Below are positions 16,622-24,588 of a stretch of DNA of 38,021 bases, piece by piece. Numbering within the stretch: the first letter of the stretch is position 1; each line of letters begins with the position of its first letter. The DNA comes from Candidatus Bathyarchaeota archaeon (lineage in GTDB: Archaea; Thermoproteota; Bathyarchaeia; TCS64), in the NCBI GenBank assembly GCA_016783485.1, contig JADHWM010000014.1, forward strand, positions 1-38,021, read 5' to 3'. Position numbers and translations under genes: made by a program. Below the pieces are notes generated by a model, which saw only the letters and a program-made list of their open reading frames with translations, had not been told where the DNA came from and ran no database searches.

Positions 16622-16942
16622 TCAAAAGTCTACGAGCTGGCGCTTGTCTTCCCTGTGCCACCTGGGCTTCCGGATGTACCGGGGCAGCCAGGAGGGCCAC
16701 TCCACGAACCTCCACTGGAAGAATCGGTCCCCGTCCTTCTCGATGATGGCGAGGTCCCCCTCGGGGCCCCCGTTCTCCTGGATGAAGAGGGTCATCTCCC
16801 AGAGGGCCTGGGACCGGGTGAGCCCGAAGCGCTCGCAGCACTCGTCGAGGAGGCCCCTCTCCTCCAGTAGGAACGCGAAGCCGTGGATCCTGGCGTGGCG
16901 TAGGAGCTCCTCACTCAGGAACTCCTGGACCTCCTCGGTCAT
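16622..16942 (-). CDS. hypothetical protein
   Basis: A 106-residue, soluble, charged protein (EELLRHARIHGFAFLLEERGLLDECCERFGL...). A helical N-terminal half with two adjacent cysteines is followed by a beta-like DLAIIEKDGDRFFQWRF and a Trp/Pro/Arg-rich tail. No family recognised. Codon use matches neighbouring real genes, and a TATA-like GTTTAAAAC lies at 16966-16974, 24-32 bases before the ATG, supporting a real leaderless gene. It precedes the GH1 gene on the same strand. Confidence 0.6.
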   Translation of the reverse strand: MTEEVQEFLSEELLRHARIHGFAFLLEERGLLDECCERFGLTRSQALWEMTLFIQENGGPEGDLAIIEKDGDRFFQWRFVEWPSWLPRYIRKPRWHREDKRQLVDF

Positions 16943-17201
16943 CGTCTTTACCCGGCCTATTCGCGGTTTTAAACGCTTCCATCACTCATGAACGTTATGG
17001 ATCACGGAGACGGGAGATCAGTCACCCTCGTCGGGACCCGTGAACACTGATTCTCGGAACCGGAACCCGCCTTTGTCACCTGGAGGGAGCTGGGCATCCC
17101 GAGCTGGCTCGGAGGGGCATGTCAATTCGACTTGCCTTGACATTATCAGAGGTGGTGTCGAAAATACTCCAGAGTGGCGCACGCCCGTTTTTATCATCTG
17201 A

Positions 17202-17690
17202 CTAGAGACATCTTTTCATATAGTAAGCCGGGCCCTCCCCATATCTCTCGATTTTTCTCGCTGTTCTGAACTCATATTTACTCCAGAAATCCCGGCTATT
17301 CTGGACTGCCACTAGGCACTGCACCTCGAAGCCTCTCCTCCTCGTCTCATGATCGACCCTCTCCATCAGCATCCATGTCAGGCCCATTCCACGGTATCGA
17401 TGATGAACGGCCATATCGTGTAGATACATGCAATCCTCCGTCCCATCCAGATTCAGCGAGAAATCAAGGGGCTTAACCACATTTTCACGGTAGGGATGAA
17501 AGAAGACGTATCCTGCAAGGCTGCCGTCGACGCTGACTCCGAGACAGCCCTGCGGATAGAGGGTGATCATTCGGGAAAAAGTATTGCTATCCTCGACGTA
17601 CCCGTCACCATAACAATCCCGTTGAATATCTAGGACAAATGCGATTTCTCCTACTGTGATTCGATTTATGGATACTACAGGATCTGCCAT
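17202..17690 (-). CDS. GNAT family N-acetyltransferase
   Basis: A 162-residue GNAT enzyme that transfers an acetyl group from acetyl-CoA. The acetyl-CoA loop is in HHRYRGMGLTWMLMERV (pattern R-x-x-G-x-G), preceded by the beta4 strand MYLHDMAVHH. A C-terminal FWSKYEFRTARKIERYG strand/helix is typical of the family. The substrate is not identifiable. The frame is open to 17807, but ATG 17690 (MADPVVSINRITV) fits the family, and a TATA-like box (CTTATTTAGT on the coding strand) lies at 17721-17730. The spacer also holds the promoter of the divergent M14 peptidase gene. Confidence 0.8.
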   Translation of the reverse strand: MADPVVSINRITVGEIAFVLDIQRDCYGDGYVEDSNTFSRMITLYPQGCLGVSVDGSLAGYVFFHPYRENVVKPLDFSLNLDGTEDCMYLHDMAVHHRYRGMGLTWMLMERVDHETRRRGFEVQCLVAVQNSRDFWSKYEFRTARKIERYGEGPAYYMKRCL

Positions 17691-17794
17691 TTCCTGAAAC
17701 AGAACTGATACTTGAAAAAAACTAAATAAGGCTTTTTTCGCACACCGGCACGCTTGTTTTTTATTGGCTCTCATCCAGTAAGATCCGCCGCAAA

Positions 17795-18949
17795 ATGAAA
17801 ACGACAATAGCGTTATCGTTCGCCCTCTGCTTTCTCATCGCGTCGTTCACCGCATATTACGGCGATGCGGGTCTCCAGCTGTCCGACATTGAAACGGACA
17901 TCGAGTCGGGGTCGGGAGCCCACTTCGGGAGGAGCAACGTGAACGAGTTCACATACATGCTCGAACGCGACGTCAACGCGAGCATATGCCACTGGTTCCA
18001 CTTCAAACTCGAGAACGCCTCGGGCCAGGAAGTCACATTCCGGATCGCTAATTTCGATGAGTCCCTTTTCGGCTACAACCCGCGCACGAGGCCCGTTTAC
18101 TCGTATGACCAGGAGAACTGGTCGTTCATCGAAGACGTGCGGATAACGAATGCCTTCACGTTCAAACAGAGATTCGAGCGGGACACGGTCTGGATCGCCG
18201 CCGCGACCCCCTACAAATACTCCGAACTCGAGGAGTATCTGGGCTCCATCGAGGGCCTCCCATATGTTGAAAGGGAGTCCCTGGGTTCGAGCAGCGACGG
18301 CCACCGCATCGAGCTCCTCACCATCACCGATCAATCCATCGCTCCCGAAGGCAAGCAGACGATCTGGATCACGGCGGGGCACCATAGCAGCGAGACGTCC
18401 GGGATGTGGGTCGTGAAGGGCCTCATCGACCATGTCCTGTCCGATCCCAGCCTCCGGAGGAGATATGTTTGGAAGATCAATCCCATGTTGAACCCGGATG
18501 GAGTTGTTGAAGGCTACACGAGGTACGACTCCGACGGATGCGACCTGAACAGGGAGTGGGACGACGGCCCAGGGATGGAGCCCGAGGTCGCACAGGTGTA
18601 CGAGGCGATGCGGGAGTGGCTGGACGAGAACGAGACAGATCTCCTGGCGGATTTCCACTGCAGCGGCTCCTACCGGCCTTTCGCCATCGTGGTACCGGAG
18701 GAATATGTGTATCCCGAGTACGGCGACAGGCTGGAGTCGCTGCTCGAGTCCATCCAGGAATTCACCGATTACGACGGGGTCGAGAGGACCACCACCCAGG
18801 GCACCGTGAGGGTGGAGTCATTCGATCTCTGGGGCGTTCTGAGCGTCACCCTCGAGATGTCGGAGAGCAGCGTCACCAAGGAATACTGCATGGGGCAGGG
18901 AGCCCTCATGGCGAGGTCCTTCGACGCCTTCCTCGCCGGCGAATCTTAG
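17795..18949 (+). CDS. secreted M14-family zinc carboxypeptidase
   Basis: 384 residues. A signal peptide (about 1-25) is followed by a beta-rich N-terminal domain (about 35-135) like that of cytosolic-carboxypeptidase-type M14 proteins, then the catalytic domain. The zinc ligands are H197 and E200 (GHHSSE) and H288 (ADFHCSG). N252 and R253 in DLNREW bind the substrate carboxylate, and E354 in SVTLEMSES is the catalytic glutamate. All key residues are present. It should trim C-terminal residues from peptides outside the cell and may feed peptide uptake. ATG start with a TATA-like TTTTTTATT at 17757-17765. It is divergent from the acetyltransferase. Confidence 0.9.
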   Translation: MKTTIALSFALCFLIASFTAYYGDAGLQLSDIETDIESGSGAHFGRSNVNEFTYMLERDVNASICHWFHFKLENASGQEVTFRIANFDESLFGYNPRTRPVYSYDQENWSFIEDVRITNAFTFKQRFERDTVWIAAATPYKYSELEEYLGSIEGLPYVERESLGSSSDGHRIELLTITDQSIAPEGKQTIWITAGHHSSETSGMWVVKGLIDHVLSDPSLRRRYVWKINPMLNPDGVVEGYTRYDSDGCDLNREWDDGPGMEPEVAQVYEAMREWLDENETDLLADFHCSGSYRPFAIVVPEEYVYPEYGDRLESLLESIQEFTDYDGVERTTTQGTVRVESFDLWGVLSVTLEMSESSVTKEYCMGQGALMARSFDAFLAGES

Positions 18950-19113
18950 GCCTCGAGCAACGTGGGGCGGTCATGCGGGAGATTTCTTCCCACAAGTAGG
19001 ATTCGAGACAACAGGTGTGATGATGACGGGGCATCTTCATCTCCCACTCATCATGCGTTCCCAAGCACAAGATGGGACAAACTTATGATGTGCTCCCACG
19101 ATAATTGAATAAC

Positions 19114-20046
19114 ATGAAGATAGGGTTACAGGTCCCATGGTTCAACTGGCCGGGGAGCCCGGAGAACACAGGGCCCATCCTCGGCAAGATGGCGAGAGCC
19201 GCTGACGACGGCGGACTCTCCACCCTGTGGGCCATGGACCACTTTTACCAGGTACGCCAGGGATTCGGTCCCGCCGGCGACCCGATGCTTGAGGGATACA
19301 CCACGCTGGCTTACCTCGCGGCCCTCACCCGACGCGTTAGACTCGGGCTCATGGTCACGAGTTCCTTCTACCGCTACCCGGGGGTGCTGGTGAAAACAGT
19401 GACGACCCTCGACGTCCTCACCGGTGGCAGGGCCATCCTCGGCATCGGAGCCGGCTGGGATAGGCTCGAGTCGGCGGCGATGGGGGTGCCCTTCCCCCCC
19501 TCCTTGAACGAGCGGATGGGACGCTTCGAGGAGACCCTCAAGATAGTGAAGCACATGTGGAGCGGGGACACACGCACTTTCGAAGGCGAGTACCACAGGC
19601 TCGAGGAGCCCCTCCTCAGCCCCATGCCCCTCTCCAAGCCTCACCCTCCCATCCTAATCGGCGGCGAGGGGGAGAAGAAGACCCTCAAATATGTGGCCCT
19701 GTATGGAGACGCCTGTAACCTGCATATTGGTACGCCGTTGGAGGAGTTCTCAGCCCGTTGGCGGGATCGTTATGAGAACCGCGTCGAGGTCCTAACCGGG
19801 AAACTGGATGTGCTGAGGCGGCACTGCGAGAACGTGGGACGGGATTACGGGGAGATCGAGAAGACGACCCTAGGAACCATAAAGATCGCCCCCGATGCGA
19901 TGAGTGCAGGCGAGCTTGTCGAGCTGTGTGAGGGGCTCGCCGAGATCGGGATAGATCAAGCCATCTTCAACATGCCCAACGCCCACGAGATAACGCCCAT
20001 CGAGACCATCGGGAAGGAGGTCATCCCCGTGGTCGCCAACATGTGA
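19114..20046 (+). CDS. LLM-class F420-dependent oxidoreductase
   Basis: A 310-residue luciferase-like monooxygenase (TIM barrel). Visible features are MKIGLQVPWF at the start, LWAMDHFYQ, TRRVRLGLMVTSSFYRYPGVLVKTV..LD.LTGGRAILGIGAGW near 75-115 (the family core), and GGEGEKKTLKYVALYGDACN. In archaea such enzymes generally use coenzyme F420 as hydride carrier; the substrate is unknown. The frame opens at TTG 19105, but ATG 19114 lies 27-34 bases after a TATA-like AACTTATG (19080-19087), so a leaderless ATG start is likely. The gene stands alone. Confidence 0.88.
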   Translation: MKIGLQVPWFNWPGSPENTGPILGKMARAADDGGLSTLWAMDHFYQVRQGFGPAGDPMLEGYTTLAYLAALTRRVRLGLMVTSSFYRYPGVLVKTVTTLDVLTGGRAILGIGAGWDRLESAAMGVPFPPSLNERMGRFEETLKIVKHMWSGDTRTFEGEYHRLEEPLLSPMPLSKPHPPILIGGEGEKKTLKYVALYGDACNLHIGTPLEEFSARWRDRYENRVEVLTGKLDVLRRHCENVGRDYGEIEKTTLGTIKIAPDAMSAGELVELCEGLAEIGIDQAIFNMPNAHEITPIETIGKEVIPVVANM

Positions 20047-20201
20047 CCGGCTTCGCTGGCGCGCTCTGACATCCTACACCAAAGGGGAAAGAGATGAGAG
20101 ATGGCTCCGCTACTGGCGGGTTTCGCCCCCCTGCATTAGTCTGGTGGTTTTTCTGCTTTCGATTATTATGAAGTGTCATCGAATGACCGGATGCAACTGA
20201 T

Positions 20202-20825
20202 CTAGATTTCGAGGTGGGCCGTGTTGCATAGATAGGTTAATGTGCGATTGCCAAACAGGTCGTCCTCGTGTAGCATCGTGACGCTTCCGGGTTTCGCAGA
20301 GAAGCTGCAGTAATCCATGTGATCCGCCGGGACCTTCATCCAAGCCATGATCAGGAAAGTGGATGCGAACCCGTGGGATACAATCACCGCGTCCCGGGCA
20401 CCTTTTTCGAGGATATCAGTCAACGCCGCGCTGACTCTTTCCCCGACCTCAAACCGACTCTCAGCGCCAGTGTAGACCCTGTGGTCAAGCCTGTTACCAT
20501 CTGCGGGCTGAGGCTCGATCCGGTCTTTGAACCAGCTTTGTGTTTTTCCTTCTGCGTCCCCATAGCTCATTTCTCTCAGCCTCGAGTCCAGCGTGACCGG
20601 CTTTCGGAGGTGTTTGCCAATTATCTCCGCTGTTTCCGCCGCACGCTTCAGATCGGATGAGAACAACTGGACATCCGTTGAGTCGACGGCTGATTTTAGG
20701 AATTGCCCGGTTTTTTCTGCCTGTTCTCTTCCGAGGTCAGTCAGAGACGTGTCATACCAGCCACCGACTCTCCTCTCGATATGGTGGAGCGACTGTGCAT
20801 GGGTTACAACGTAGACGTTCCTCAT
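20202..20825 (-). CDS. histidine phosphatase superfamily protein with altered RHG motif
   Basis: A 207-residue phosphoglycerate-mutase-like protein. The catalytic His9 lies in VVTHAQS, so the Arg that normally precedes it (RHG/RHA) is Thr8. The other core residues are in place: GGWYDTSLTDLGREQA, a SSDLKRAAETAEIIG arginine loop, E85 in LREMSYGDAEG (general acid) and a second active-site histidine at 151 in VSHGFAS. Arg8 normally binds the phosphate, so substrate or activity may differ; related VTHA-type members seem to form a subfamily, from memory. ATG start at 20825. The substrate could be a phosphosugar, a nucleotide or a small phosphoester. Confidence 0.85.
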   Translation of the reverse strand: MRNVYVVTHAQSLHHIERRVGGWYDTSLTDLGREQAEKTGQFLKSAVDSTDVQLFSSDLKRAAETAEIIGKHLRKPVTLDSRLREMSYGDAEGKTQSWFKDRIEPQPADGNRLDHRVYTGAESRFEVGERVSAALTDILEKGARDAVIVSHGFASTFLIMAWMKVPADHMDYCSFSAKPGSVTMLHEDDLFGNRTLTYLCNTAHLEI

Positions 20826-20974
20826 GGATTCATGTCTGATGGGCGCTCAGATAAGTCTACAGTTTTGGCATAAAGAAGGAAATCGTCGGGTAACATCAGC
20901 ACCGGTAGCCGGGTTTGAACCCTCACTGCAACCCTTATCTGGGGCTAAGGTGGTCTCTGAAGGAGTTGAGGGCC

Positions 20975-22141
20975 ATGAAACGGGGGGACGGTGCGCTTCT
21001 ACTCCTGGGATTGGCCCACTCGCTGAACCACTCCCTGTTCCTTGTGCTCCCGCCCCTCCTGGACGACATCTCCCGGGACCTCGGGGCCTCCTTCCAGACC
21101 ATCGGGGCAGTCTCCACCGTCGCCTTCTTCCTCTACGGCCTGGGAGCCCTCATCGGGGGGCCCCTCTCCGACCGCATCGGCCACGTCAGGGTCGCGAGCG
21201 TCAGCATCGGCCTCGCCGGGGCCGCCACGGTCATCTTCCTGCTCCCCGGGGAGATAACCTCCTTCACTGCGGGGCTCTGGGTGGTGGCCCTCGCCGCGAG
21301 CCTCTACCACCCCACGGCGAACACCCTCATCGCGAAGCTCTTCCCCGAGAACACCGCCCGGTCCATGGGGATCCACGGGGCCTCGGGGAGCGTGGGCCAG
21401 ATGTTCACCCCGGCCATCGCCTACTTCATCGGGGTCACATTCCATTGGCGCTACGCCTTCGTATTCTTCGGGGCCGTCTCCGTCGCGACGAGCCTCCTGA
21501 TGCGGAGGATCCCGTCAGCCCACGAGCCCCAGCAAGCTGAGAGGACGCCCCTCGTCGATGTGCTCAGGATCCCCGGGCTCTGGATACTCATCCTCTACAA
21601 CGTCATCATCGGCCTCTTCCAGAGGGGGGTGGAGCTCTTCTTCCCCACCTTCCTGGTGCTGGAGCGGGGGTTCACGGGGCAGCTCGCCGCCTTCTACGCC
21701 TCCGCCCTCCTCTTCTTCGGGGCCCCGGGGCAGCTCTTCGGGGGCTGGGCCGCGGACAGGTACACCCCACGGAGGTTCCTCGTGGTGGCCTCGGCGGGGA
21801 TGGTGGTGAGCATGCTGAGCCTCCTCCTGGTCCCCTCGACCTTCGGCGTCGTGGGGTTCCTTTTCGTCTACGGGATCTTCTTCTTCGGGCACCAGCCCAC
21901 CATGACCACCCTGCTGAGCAGCATCACCCCCAGCGCCCTCATGGGGATGGCCTACGGGGTCATGTTCTTCTTCGCCTTCGGTCTGGGCTCGGTCTCCACC
22001 ACCATCGCGGGCTACCTCGCGGACAACTTCAGCCTCGAGGCGGTCTTCTGGATCATGGCCCTCTTCGCCCTCGTGACCTTCGGCATATCCCTGGTGATCA
22101 CCAGGGTGATCGGAGACAAGAAGATGCCCGGAGAGGGCTGA
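20975..22141 (+). CDS. MFS transporter (Fsr-like)
   Basis: A 388-residue MFS protein with about twelve helices. The helix 2-3 loop GGPLSDRIGHVRVASV and the segment SLYHPTANTLIAKLFPE..ARSMGIHGASGS resemble the fosmidomycin-resistance (Fsr) type. Substrate unknown; drug or metabolite efflux is most likely. The frame is open from TTG 20915, but ATG 20975 follows GGAG and begins a normal MFS N-terminus (MKRGDGALLLLGLAHSLNHS). It converges with the HAD gene 25 bases downstream. Confidence 0.88.
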   Translation: MKRGDGALLLLGLAHSLNHSLFLVLPPLLDDISRDLGASFQTIGAVSTVAFFLYGLGALIGGPLSDRIGHVRVASVSIGLAGAATVIFLLPGEITSFTAGLWVVALAASLYHPTANTLIAKLFPENTARSMGIHGASGSVGQMFTPAIAYFIGVTFHWRYAFVFFGAVSVATSLLMRRIPSAHEPQQAERTPLVDVLRIPGLWILILYNVIIGLFQRGVELFFPTFLVLERGFTGQLAAFYASALLFFGAPGQLFGGWAADRYTPRRFLVVASAGMVVSMLSLLLVPSTFGVVGFLFVYGIFFFGHQPTMTTLLSSITPSALMGMAYGVMFFFAFGLGSVSTTIAGYLADNFSLEAVFWIMALFALVTFGISLVITRVIGDKKMPGEG

Positions 22142-22166
22142 GAGGCTCCAGGGCCTCCCCGAGCCT

Positions 22167-22907
22167 TCAGGATGCCCGGAGATTAGCCACGGACTCGGTC
22201 ACGATGTCCGCGAGCCTCGTGAGCTCCTCGTCCTCCAGGTGATTCACGGCTATCACGGCCCCGCACCCGGCGGACCTCCCCGCCATCATGTCGGCGGGGG
22301 AGTCCCCGACGTAGACCGTCTCGGCCGGCGGGATCCCCGCCATCTCGCAGGAGAGGAGTATCATCTCGGGGTCCGGCTTCCCCTCCTCCACCATGTCGGC
22401 CCCCACGAAGACCTCGAAGAGCCCCTCGAGCCCGTGGACGGCCATGAGCCCCCTCGCAGCAACGCCGCTCCCGTTGGTCGCGATGCCCAGCCTCAACCCG
22501 GCCCCCTTCAGTGCCCGGAGGGCCTCGGCCACCCCCTCGAATAGTATCGGGACGTACCGGGTCTCCTGGAGCCTGTCGGCCTCCTCGTAGAGCTCCCGGG
22601 CAGCCTCCATCGCCTCGTACCACCTGTAGCCCCGGGGCCAGAGGGCAGCAGCCCCCACAGTGATGTCCTCCTTGCGGGGAGCCTTCGCGAGGGGCCCCAT
22701 CAGGTCGACGCTGTAGTCCCCGGCGTTCACCCCGGAGAGCTCAGCCCACCTCTCCGCGGCCTCAACCCCTGCGGCGTCCCTTATCACCTCGAACCGCGCC
22801 CTGGCCATGGTCCTGTATCTCACCATGTCGTCGAGGATTGTGCCATCGAGGTCGAAGAGCACGAACCGGCAGGGCACCGATTCGCCATCCACCATCAATT
22901 TATGCAT
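22167..22907 (-). CDS. HAD family hydrolase (phosphoglycolate phosphatase-like)
   Basis: A 246-residue HAD phosphatase. Motif I is FDLDGT with nucleophile D19 and D21, motif II is IATNGS, the motif III lysine is in GKPDP, and motif IV is GDSPADMMAG. A helical cap (about 30-130) lies between motifs I and II, as in subfamily I enzymes such as phosphoglycolate phosphatase or beta-phosphoglucomutase. The substrate is not resolved. ATG start at 22907, with M5 (22895) an alternative. It is divergent from a second HAD gene. Confidence 0.85.
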   Translation of the reverse strand: MHKLMVDGESVPCRFVLFDLDGTILDDMVRYRTMARARFEVIRDAAGVEAAERWAELSGVNAGDYSVDLMGPLAKAPRKEDITVGAAALWPRGYRWYEAMEAARELYEEADRLQETRYVPILFEGVAEALRALKGAGLRLGIATNGSGVAARGLMAVHGLEGLFEVFVGADMVEEGKPDPEMILLSCEMAGIPPAETVYVGDSPADMMAGRSAGCGAVIAVNHLEDEELTRLADIVTESVANLRAS

Positions 22908-22987
22908 CTCTTAATCATCCCGCCCGACTTGGCTCTCGAACTAATACGCTCCTCGATGGGCCTTAAAATGACTCGCACGCGGGCACC

Positions 22988-22996
22988 AATTTAAAC
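22988..22996 (+). promoter_or_regulatory. TATA-like box of the PhnX-like HAD gene
   Basis: AATTTAAAC lies 23-31 bases before ATG 23019. That spacing places transcription start almost at the ATG and argues for it over the upstream in-frame GTG at 23001. Confidence 0.45.
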
Positions 22997-23018
22997 AAAT
23001 GTGAATCAATGTTTACCC

Positions 23019-23696
23019 ATGGCCCGGGCAGAGAGGTTGAAGCTGGTGGTCTTCGACATGGCGGGGACCACGATCGACGACGTCGTCGACGGCGTCCCCC
23101 TGGTCCTGAAGAGCTACGACGACGCCTTCCGGAGGCACGGGGTGACGGTCCCCATGGAGGTGCTCAACGAGCAGCGGGGGAGGGACAAGTGGACGGTGAT
23201 CCGGGAGCTGGGAGGGGAGAGGGCGGGGGAGATCTTCGCTTACTTCAACGGGGTGCTCCTGGACAACGCGGATAGGGTCGGGGAGATCAGGGGGGCCGGC
23301 GGGGTCTTCCGTTTCCTGCGGGGCCACGGGATCAGGGTCGCCCTGAACACGGGGTTCCCCCGGGAAGTCGCGGAGAGGATCCTGGGGCACCTAGGCTGGG
23401 AGAGGGAGGGGCTTATAGACTCGTGGACGTGCTCCGAGGAGGTGGGGAAGAGCAGGCCCGACCCGGCCATGATCCACGCCCTGATGGGCAGGCTGGGCGT
23501 CGAGGACCCCTCGAGGGTGATGAAGATAGACGACACGGCGAAGGGGATAGAGGAGGGACTGAACGGGGGCGCAGTCACCCTCGGGGTGCTCACGGGGACC
23601 CAGACGAGGGAGAGGCTCCTCCGAGCCGGGCCCCACGGGATAATCGGGAGCGTGAGGGACCTCCCGGACTACCTCGAGACAATGGGCTACGTCTGA
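23019..23696 (+). CDS. HAD hydrolase, phosphonatase (PhnX)-like
   Basis: A 225-residue HAD protein. Motif I is FDMAGTT at 12-18, the form found in phosphonoacetaldehyde-hydrolase-like proteins. Motif II is ALNTGF, the motif III region is GKSRPDPAMI, and motif IV is KIDDTAKGIEEG, where IDDT replaces the usual GDT. The family cleaves C-P bonds or phosphoesters; no other phosphonate gene is nearby, so the substrate is open. ATG 23019 is supported by a TATA-like box 23-31 bases upstream. It runs divergently from the other HAD gene and ends 60 bases before repeat element copy 1. Confidence 0.82.
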   Translation: MARAERLKLVVFDMAGTTIDDVVDGVPLVLKSYDDAFRRHGVTVPMEVLNEQRGRDKWTVIRELGGERAGEIFAYFNGVLLDNADRVGEIRGAGGVFRFLRGHGIRVALNTGFPREVAERILGHLGWEREGLIDSWTCSEEVGKSRPDPAMIHALMGRLGVEDPSRVMKIDDTAKGIEEGLNGGAVTLGVLTGTQTRERLLRAGPHGIIGSVRDLPDYLETMGYV

Positions 23697-23756
23697 GGGG
23701 TCATGGAAAAACTCATGGACGAGCCATGCGAAGCCGCGCTCATCGATGTAGATCTT

Positions 23757-23817
23757 CCAGAGTTCACTGCGAATCATGCATCAGGGTTACTTTTCAGAGT
23801 CCTTTGTCAAAGACGAA
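23757..23817 (+). repeat. ~60-bp dispersed element, copy 1
   Basis: This copy has GTTCACTGCGAATCATGCAT on the left and TTTTCAGAGTCCTTTGTCAA on the right, with 30 bases from CACT to CAGAG. It matches copies at 24445-24505 and 25963-26017 in order, spacing and orientation. It marks the left edge of the A+T-rich islet. Confidence 0.65.
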
Positions 23818-23859
23818 TAATACAAAAGAGTAGGATCTAGATGGAGTTCTGGAATTTTG

Positions 23860-24387
23860 TTATAATTTCTTTTCCATGTACAATGCGACATCTTCGGTAT
23901 CGTTCCTGTCTACCCACTCTCCGCCAGAATACTTACCTATCTCCACGAACCCCGCCTTTCGATAGATATGTTGAGCAACCTCCATAAAGTCCCCAGTGTC
24001 AAGCCTCAAAGTCGAAAACCCGAGTTCCCTAGCCATATCCTCTAGCCGTCTCAACATTTCCTTACCATAACCTTTCCCTCGAATCTTCGGACGAATATAC
24101 ATCCGCTTGATCTCCCCCACACTCCCCTCGATCCTCCGCAAGACGCCCATCCCATCTACCATGCCTTCCACCTCGATGATGTAGATGATCCCCTCAGGCG
24201 GCACTATCACCGCCATCTTGGGGAAAACGCTCTCCAAGTATTCCCGCACAGAACCACCAGGATTGATCCGTATTCCATGCCTCTCGTAAACTAGGTCATT
24301 TATCCATGACAGATACTCCAGGTTCAGATTGAAGAACTGGTCTCTATGAATATCATCGTCATACGGGACGAAGTACGCTTCACTCAA
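23860..24387 (-). CDS. GNAT family N-acetyltransferase
   Basis: A 175-residue GNAT enzyme. The acetyl-CoA loop is RPKIRGKGYGKEMLRRLE (pattern R/Q-x-x-G-x-G), preceded by GEIKRMYIRP and followed by STLRLDTGDFMEVAQHIYRKAGFVEIG, the family's C-terminal strand and helix. The substrate is unknown. The start is TTG at 24387; no ATG is available in that region. A TATA-like ATTTAATTC (coding strand) at 24407-24417, 20-30 bases upstream, supports a leaderless TTG start. Base composition is visibly A+T-richer than most of the window. The gene lies between copies 1 and 2 of the ~60-bp element. Confidence 0.78.
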   Translation of the reverse strand: MSEAYFVPYDDDIHRDQFFNLNLEYLSWINDLVYERHGIRINPGGSVREYLESVFPKMAVIVPPEGIIYIIEVEGMVDGMGVLRRIEGSVGEIKRMYIRPKIRGKGYGKEMLRRLEDMARELGFSTLRLDTGDFMEVAQHIYRKAGFVEIGKYSGGEWVDRNDTEDVALYMEKKL

Positions 24388-24444
24388 CTTGGATCGAACA
24401 AGAGTTGAATTAAATGAAGAAAAGATTATGGGCAGAGACTATTT

Positions 24445-24505
24445 CGCCTTTCACTACGAAACACGCATAAGCTTCTGATGGATTCAGAGTTCTTTGTCAA
24501 AGGCG
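24445..24505 (+). repeat. ~60-bp dispersed element, copy 2 (with inverted ends)
   Basis: The best-preserved copy. Its outer ends, CGCCTTT and AAAGGCG, are perfect inverted repeats, and the imperfect match extends over about 13 of 16 bases (CGCCTTTCACTACGAA against the complement of TTCTTTGTCAAAGGCG). The inner block shares CAGAGTTCTTTGTCAA with copy 3. There is no coding potential. Confidence 0.7.
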
Positions 24506-24588
24506 AAGTGAAGGAAAGAGTATGGAGTTGTTTATTTATTGAGTTGCGCGTGCAACTTAGAAAAGGGATGATGTCCATCTGACAACTA

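Noticed and set aside
17040-17200. Possible coding in the spacer between the 106-residue protein and the acetyltransferase
   Set aside because: Two frames stay open for about 50 codons, but neither has a convincing start, ribosome-binding site or family pattern.
17813-18658. 281-codon open frame antisense to the M14 peptidase
   Set aside because: The plus strand encodes an intact M14 peptidase with all catalytic residues; the antisense product has no recognisable domain.
20901-20935. tRNA T-arm-like sequence (GGGTTTGAACCC)
   Set aside because: The flanking bases do not form the five-pair T stem on either strand, and no acceptor, D or anticodon arms are found.
23704-23844. 46-codon plus-strand open frame after the PhnX-like gene
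   Set aside because: Its second half is repeat element copy 1, and no conserved pattern is visible.
24542-24557. AGTTGC/GCAACT hairpin as terminator of the beta-propeller gene
   Set aside because: No T-run follows on the minus strand, so a terminator role is not supported.
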